This document shows, piece by piece, positions 60,338 through 64,000 of a DNA stretch of 64,000 nt. The stretch's first letter is position 1. Every line of letters begins with the position of its first letter. The notes beneath the pieces were generated by a model that saw only the letters and a list, made by a program, of their open reading frames with translations, was not told the DNA's origin and did not search any database. Position numbers and translations under genes: made by a program. Source of the stretch: Lachnospiraceae bacterium KH1T2 (lineage in GTDB: Bacteria > Bacillota > Clostridia > Lachnospirales > Lachnospiraceae); assembly GCA_900114405.1 (NCBI GenBank), contig FOSY01000010.1, positions 1 through 64,000 on the forward strand, in the 5' to 3' direction.

Positions 60338-61724
60338 TCTTTTGCACATGAGCTTGAGTTCACTTTTTAAGCGTAAACTTCGAACCATTCTGACAATTCT
60401 TGGTGTTGTTATAGGTATAGCGTCTATCGTTATAATGGTGTCGCTTGGCTTAGGGCTTAAACAGCAGCAGATGGATATGATCGAGCAGTATGGTGGCTTG
60501 AAGACGATTACGGTTACAGAGGGGAGCTCATCCGGAGGCGGTCATAGTGAAAGCGGAACTTCGTCAGGCAAGGATCTTTCAAAAAAACTGACTGACAGTA
60601 CTATAGAGACTATACGATCTATGGACCATGTGGAAATTGTTTCTCCCGTTTTGGATTTTGAAATGATAATAAAAACGGGAGCTTATAATTATGATGTATA
60701 TGGTGCAAGCGGATATAGCCTTGAAGCGCTTGAAGATATGAATTGGAAGTTCTCAGAGGGAGAGCTTCCGAAAAAAGGTGATCCATTAAAGTTTGTATAT
60801 GGAAATCTGGTATTGCAGAATTTTAATGATGCGCGAGGAGATTCCGTATATTATGACACGGGAGAATTGCCTGACATAGACCTTATGAAAGATCCGCTGT
60901 TTGTAGTTTTTGATACGGAAGCGTATTATGAAACACAAAATTCCTCTGATGAATCTCCTTTTGATGCGGGAACAGTGGACGATGGTTCTGGAAGCGGCTC
61001 AAAAGTCAAGCAGCCGCCGAAAAAGTATATAATCCCTACAGCAGGAGTGCTTTACGGTGATGGACCTGATGATTATAAGGATTATAGCTATAATATATAT
61101 TGTGATATAGAGCCGCTGATCGCGCAGCTTAAGAAGGTGTTTAGAGGAAAAGCGATTCCTGGGCAGCCGACAAAGAAAAACGGCTCACCGTACCGCGAGA
61201 TTTACTATTCTTCGATATATGTGAAAGCTGATGATGTTGAAAATGTAAAAGATCTGCAGACGCAGATACAGAATCTCGGATATGAAGCTTCAAGTAATAC
61301 GGAATGGATAGAGCAGACAAAGAAAACTTCAGAGCAGCAGCAGGCAATGCTTGGTGGAATAGGTGCTGTCGCTTTGCTGGTTGCGGCAATCGGTATCGCA
61401 AACACGATGATGATGTCTATCTATGAAAGAACCAAAGAAATCGGTATCATGAAGGTACTTGGATGCGATCTGAGTGATATCAGAAGCCTGTTTCTGATAG
61501 AAGCTGCATTGATAGGTTTGATAGGCGGAGCAGTCGGTGATCTGCTGAGTTTTTCAGTTTCATGTGTGATCAATTCGGTCACGGGGGAGAGGACATCACT
61601 AATACCGCTCTGGCTGTATATGATCGGGCTTGGATTTGCAGTATTCGTAGGTGTGGCAGCGGGATTTTTCCCGTCTAAGAGAGCGATGGAGCTTAGTCCG
61701 CTTTCTGCAATTAAAAATGAATGA
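60324..61724 (+). CDS. MacB/FtsX-type ABC transporter permease
   Basis: The 466-residue permease has one N-terminal helix (LRTILTILGVVIGIASIVIM), a large extracellular MacB-periplasmic-core-like domain (about 45-335), and three C-terminal helices of the FtsX domain with ERTKEIGIMKVLGCDLSDIRS. It overlaps the preceding gene by 14 bases. The external domain has an added glycine/serine stretch and a GSGSKVKQPPKKY insertion. With the ATPase and the anchored beta-sandwich protein it forms a three-part membrane machine. Confidence 0.88.
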   Translation: MKISDLLHMSLSSLFKRKLRTILTILGVVIGIASIVIMVSLGLGLKQQQMDMIEQYGGLKTITVTEGSSSGGGHSESGTSSGKDLSKKLTDSTIETIRSMDHVEIVSPVLDFEMIIKTGAYNYDVYGASGYSLEALEDMNWKFSEGELPKKGDPLKFVYGNLVLQNFNDARGDSVYYDTGELPDIDLMKDPLFVVFDTEAYYETQNSSDESPFDAGTVDDGSGSGSKVKQPPKKYIIPTAGVLYGDGPDDYKDYSYNIYCDIEPLIAQLKKVFRGKAIPGQPTKKNGSPYREIYYSSIYVKADDVENVKDLQTQIQNLGYEASSNTEWIEQTKKTSEQQQAMLGGIGAVALLVAAIGIANTMMMSIYERTKEIGIMKVLGCDLSDIRSLFLIEAALIGLIGGAVGDLLSFSVSCVINSVTGERTSLIPLWLYMIGLGFAVFVGVAAGFFPSKRAMELSPLSAIKNE

Positions 61725-61739
61725 TATAGTTTATGATAT

Positions 61740-61775
61740 GGGCTGTGAGCGATTCACAGCCCTTTTATCTTTTTT
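61740..61775 (+). terminator. Terminator after the MacB-like operon
   Basis: GGGCTGTGA pairs perfectly with TCACAGCCC around GCGAT, then TTTTATCTTTTTT. A second, weaker hairpin CTGACG/CGTCAG lies at 61867-61887 upstream of the next gene; nothing else is seen in this gap. Confidence 0.88.
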
Positions 61776-61978
61776 GGAATTTCATATAAGTCAAAAATGC
61801 GACGTGTGCGGCGTTAAATAGTCTATGCCATTTACGTTTCTTAGATAAAAATATGCATTTCGTCCGCTGACGGCTACCATTCGTCAGGTTTTAAACATAA
61901 ATGATGAACTGCGTGATAATATTATGTGGAACATATTGCGGAGAGATCCGTAAGTTTAGTATAAGGATGGGGAAGCAT

Positions 61979-63136
61979 ATGAGTAAATTTGATGTTAAGA
62001 CCGAGGGGCTAAAAGTCCATTCGGACTCGTTGCAAGGCATTTCAAGGCAAATTGAAAGCATTGGAACGGAGGTACTCGACATTGCAAATGCGATGCGAGG
62101 GTGCTCTGAGTTTGTCGAAGTGAAATTTTGCCTGAGTAAGCTTGCTGAAAGCATAGGCGGCTATTCGCAAAGTGCTAAAAGTATGCAAAGTGCGTTAGAT
62201 GATATTTCGTCAAAATATCAGTCGACAGAAACTAAGCTGACACATATGAGTGATGATCTTGTAGTCGTGGATGACGGACAGGGTGAAAATGGAAGCGGCA
62301 CTGGCTCTGGTAAATCGCCAAAATGGTCTGATCTTGGCTGGGATTCGGTAGGAAGCTTTGGCGCTTTGGGTCAGATGGCTGCAATGATGGGATATGCAGT
62401 TGATGGCAACATGGGCAAAGCAATGGGAAACTGGGCTAAATCATTAGCAGGGTTCTATAAGGAAGCAGAGAGCGGAGGAAGTGATCTGCTTGGGCTTTTA
62501 CCTAATGGTACAGTTCAAAAAGCGGGTGATGCTTTTGGTGATTCAATTCTCGGGGGTATTAAGAACGGTGATTTAAGCGGCGCTCTTGGTACAATGAAAG
62601 GCAACGCAGGTGAGGCAATAAGTGCAGGATTAAATGGAGCTGCAGATGAATATAAGCTATTTGGTGAAGGCGTTACAGCAGCAGACAAGGTAAGCGCTTC
62701 TGCAAACTGGGCTGCTGCAATTCTCGATAATGGTTTTGATAACTATGATGAATATAAAAACGGCGGAATATCTGCCGGAAGAGCAGTTGCAGAAACTGCT
62801 GTGGAGACTGCGGTTGACGTAGGAATGGATATTGGAGCTAATGCAGCGATAGGTATAGCGGCTGCTGCACTTACACCTGCTGCACCGGCTGTAGCTGTAG
62901 GACTTGCGGCATCTGCTGCTGTATGGGGAATTAACGCCGGTGTGGAGTATTTCACAGGAAAAGACTGTGGTGAGTGGGCTGCTGATTTCGTATGCGATGG
63001 TATCGAAGCGGCTGGTAATGGACTTAGTGCTGCTGCAGATTGGGCAGGCGATAAGCTTTCTGATGCAGCAAAGGATCTGGGTGATCTCGTTTCATCATCA
63101 CCGCTGGGTTCAGTAGTCAGCTGGGCAGGATTTTGA
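61979..63136 (+). CDS. Probable type VII secretion cargo with helical N-terminus and glycine/alanine-rich hydrophobic tail
   Basis: The 385-residue protein starts with a helical segment (about 1-90, FDVKTEGLKVHSDSLQGISR and SAKSMQSALDDISSKYQST) of the length and pattern of WXG100/LXG-like secretion domains, though no W-x-G turn is present. A Gly/Ser linker follows, then a region with SVGSFGALGQMAAMMGYAVDG. An Ala/Gly-rich stretch near 290-330 could insert in membranes. No known toxin motif was recognised. The next gene encodes a DUF4176 protein, a family found with type VII systems, which supports the assignment. Start 61979 follows GGGGAAG. Confidence 0.6.
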   Translation: MSKFDVKTEGLKVHSDSLQGISRQIESIGTEVLDIANAMRGCSEFVEVKFCLSKLAESIGGYSQSAKSMQSALDDISSKYQSTETKLTHMSDDLVVVDDGQGENGSGTGSGKSPKWSDLGWDSVGSFGALGQMAAMMGYAVDGNMGKAMGNWAKSLAGFYKEAESGGSDLLGLLPNGTVQKAGDAFGDSILGGIKNGDLSGALGTMKGNAGEAISAGLNGAADEYKLFGEGVTAADKVSASANWAAAILDNGFDNYDEYKNGGISAGRAVAETAVETAVDVGMDIGANAAIGIAAAALTPAAPAVAVGLAASAAVWGINAGVEYFTGKDCGEWAADFVCDGIEAAGNGLSAAADWAGDKLSDAAKDLGDLVSSSPLGSVVSWAGF

Positions 63137-63174
63137 TAAAATAGTAAATAGTGCATAGATTAAGGAGAGAAAAA

Positions 63175-63456
63175 ATGACTGAAATAAGAGAGTTACTTCC
63201 AATTGGTTCAATTGTTTGGCTTAAGGATGCAAAGAGAGCTTTAATGATCTTTGGTGTGAAACAGACTAATCAGGAAACTAAGGTCGAGTATGATTACATC
63301 GGAGTTTTATATCCGGAAGGAAATCTTGGAGTAAAATCACAGTTTATGTTTAATCATAAAGATATAGAAAAAGTGGTTTTCAGAGGTTATGAGGATACTA
63401 CAAGATCAGCTTTTGTAGATAATCTTGAAAAATATTATGAAAGTGCAGCGAAATGA
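63175..63456 (+). CDS. DUF4176-family protein
   Basis: The 93-residue protein matches DUF4176 throughout: ELLPIGSIVWLKDAKRALMI, VEYDYIGVLYPEGNLG and FNHKDIEKVVFRGYEDT. The family is small, cytoplasmic, and known mainly from type VII secretion and LXG-toxin neighbourhoods of Firmicutes; its function is not established, perhaps chaperone or accessory. AAGGAGAG precedes ATG 63175. The next gene overlaps its stop by four bases. Confidence 0.85.
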   Translation: MTEIRELLPIGSIVWLKDAKRALMIFGVKQTNQETKVEYDYIGVLYPEGNLGVKSQFMFNHKDIEKVVFRGYEDTTRSAFVDNLEKYYESAAK

Positions 63457-63995
63457 AGAAATTATCACAGATAGATAATGCAGAAGAAAAAATATATATA
63501 GAAAATTATGTGACAGCTCTTTATACGAAAGGTGTCTTTAGCGTAATGGCGGCTGTAGTTATCAGTCTTGTAGGTCTTCTTTTAATATTTCTTGACGTAA
63601 AGATTGCTGCAGCTATCATTGAAAATAATGATAATGGGATACTTTTTGCTTTTGTGTTTTTACTTTTTCTCTTTGGCTTGTTTATGCTCATGGCGCTGCC
63701 GATATTGGGGGCTGATCGAAAGAAGTACAGAGAATTTTGTAAAGACATAAGAAATGGAAATCTCATCATAAGTAAAGTTAATGTTGGCGAAGTGCTTAGA
63801 ACTACTCATAAAGGTATAGATTCATATTATGCGGAATCTTTTATTGATGAAGATGGTGTGGCTTATGATAAAGATTTTTCCAGCAGATTATATGGATATA
63901 CCGGTCATATAAATGGCTACAAGCAGGGTATATATTTTGAATCTGTAAAAAATTATAGTTCTAGACCGTATAGGGGCATTATACCTTGCAGGTAA
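63453..63995 (+). CDS. Membrane protein in the type VII-like cluster, possible immunity or accessory protein
   Basis: The 180-residue protein has two long hydrophobic helices (about residues 30-52 and 66-88) and a polar C-terminal half with NGNLIISKVNVGEVLRTTHKG, SYYAESFIDEDGVAYDKDF and ENVKNYSS-like text. It overlaps the DUF4176 gene by four bases (ATGA) and is complete, ending five bases before the window does. Position after a putative cargo suggests immunity or accessory function, but no family was recognised. Confidence 0.6.
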   Translation: MKKLSQIDNAEEKIYIENYVTALYTKGVFSVMAAVVISLVGLLLIFLDVKIAAAIIENNDNGILFAFVFLLFLFGLFMLMALPILGADRKKYREFCKDIRNGNLIISKVNVGEVLRTTHKGIDSYYAESFIDEDGVAYDKDFSSRLYGYTGHINGYKQGIYFESVKNYSSRPYRGIIPCR

Positions 63996-64000
63996 GGCTT

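Noticed and set aside
1..64000. tRNA, rRNA or prophage genes
   Set aside because: No tRNA T-loop/acceptor pattern, rRNA sequence, integrase or phage structural gene was recognised on reading the window.

Overview
The window looks like the chromosome of a rumen- or gut-type member of the Lachnospiraceae (Clostridia), close to Butyrivibrio/Pseudobutyrivibrio in style. This is inferred from moderate-to-low GC, strong GGAGG ribosome sites with frequent GTG/TTG starts, and many sugar ABC importers with lipoprotein binding proteins. Other pointers are DapL-type lysine synthesis, an ammonium channel fused to a P-II protein, and choline-binding-type wall repeats. No tRNA, rRNA, CRISPR array, phage or complete insertion sequence was seen.

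Layout. 1-299: 3' end of a group II intron (maturase C-terminus, domains V and VI). 377-12459: a xylo-oligosaccharide/pentose locus with a ROK repressor, xylulokinase, a fucose-isomerase-like sugar isomerase, a three-gene CUT1 importer, an AraC regulator, a cytoplasmic GH3 beta-xylosidase and a 1-phosphofructokinase-type kinase. 12557-17150: a 1332-residue secreted surface protein and a small membrane protein. 17204-24135: a nitrogen island. On the minus strand it carries glnA, an ANTAR antiterminator and an Amt-PII fusion; divergently it carries dapL and asnB. 24250-27485: truA, a Nudix hydrolase, then an AT-rich patch of gene debris, small membrane and lipoprotein genes, inverted repeats and a tandem MITE-like repeat. 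27534-31344: chemoreceptor, PilZ protein, a folded repeat or RNA, and lrgAB. 31664-43671: mostly housekeeping (peptidase, aroA, tyrA, an EF-G paralogue, a membrane glycosyltransferase, leuS, an L,D-transpeptidase, trmO). 43696-46690: a polar amino-acid ABC importer. 46820-57956: a sugar kinase divergent from an RbsBAC-type importer, a wall-binding protein, and a sugar-sensing module (membrane-anchored binding protein, NarL-type kinase, response regulator, orphan binding lipoprotein). 58036-61724: a MacB-like ABC system with a membrane-anchored extracellular partner. 61979-63995: a probable type VII secretion cargo cluster containing a DUF4176 protein.

The most interesting signal is in the nitrogen island. 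The cis targets of the ANTAR protein can be read directly. Hairpins with six-base loops that have A at loop position 1 and G at position 4 lie on or beside intrinsic terminators in three leaders: amt-PII (two hexaloops plus terminator), dapL-asnB (two hexaloops plus terminator) and glnA (one weak hexaloop plus terminator, behind a perfect consensus promoter). The predicted circuit couples ammonium uptake, glutamine synthesis and two transamination/amidation enzymes through RNA antitermination. The P-II domain lacks the uridylylated tyrosine and the ANTAR receiver lacks its phosphorylated aspartate.

Second in interest is the 53673-57956 sensory module. It resembles the XylFII-LytS sugar sensor of Clostridium beijerinckii in logic but uses a NarL-type kinase. 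All functional statements are from reading the sequence; no database search was run.
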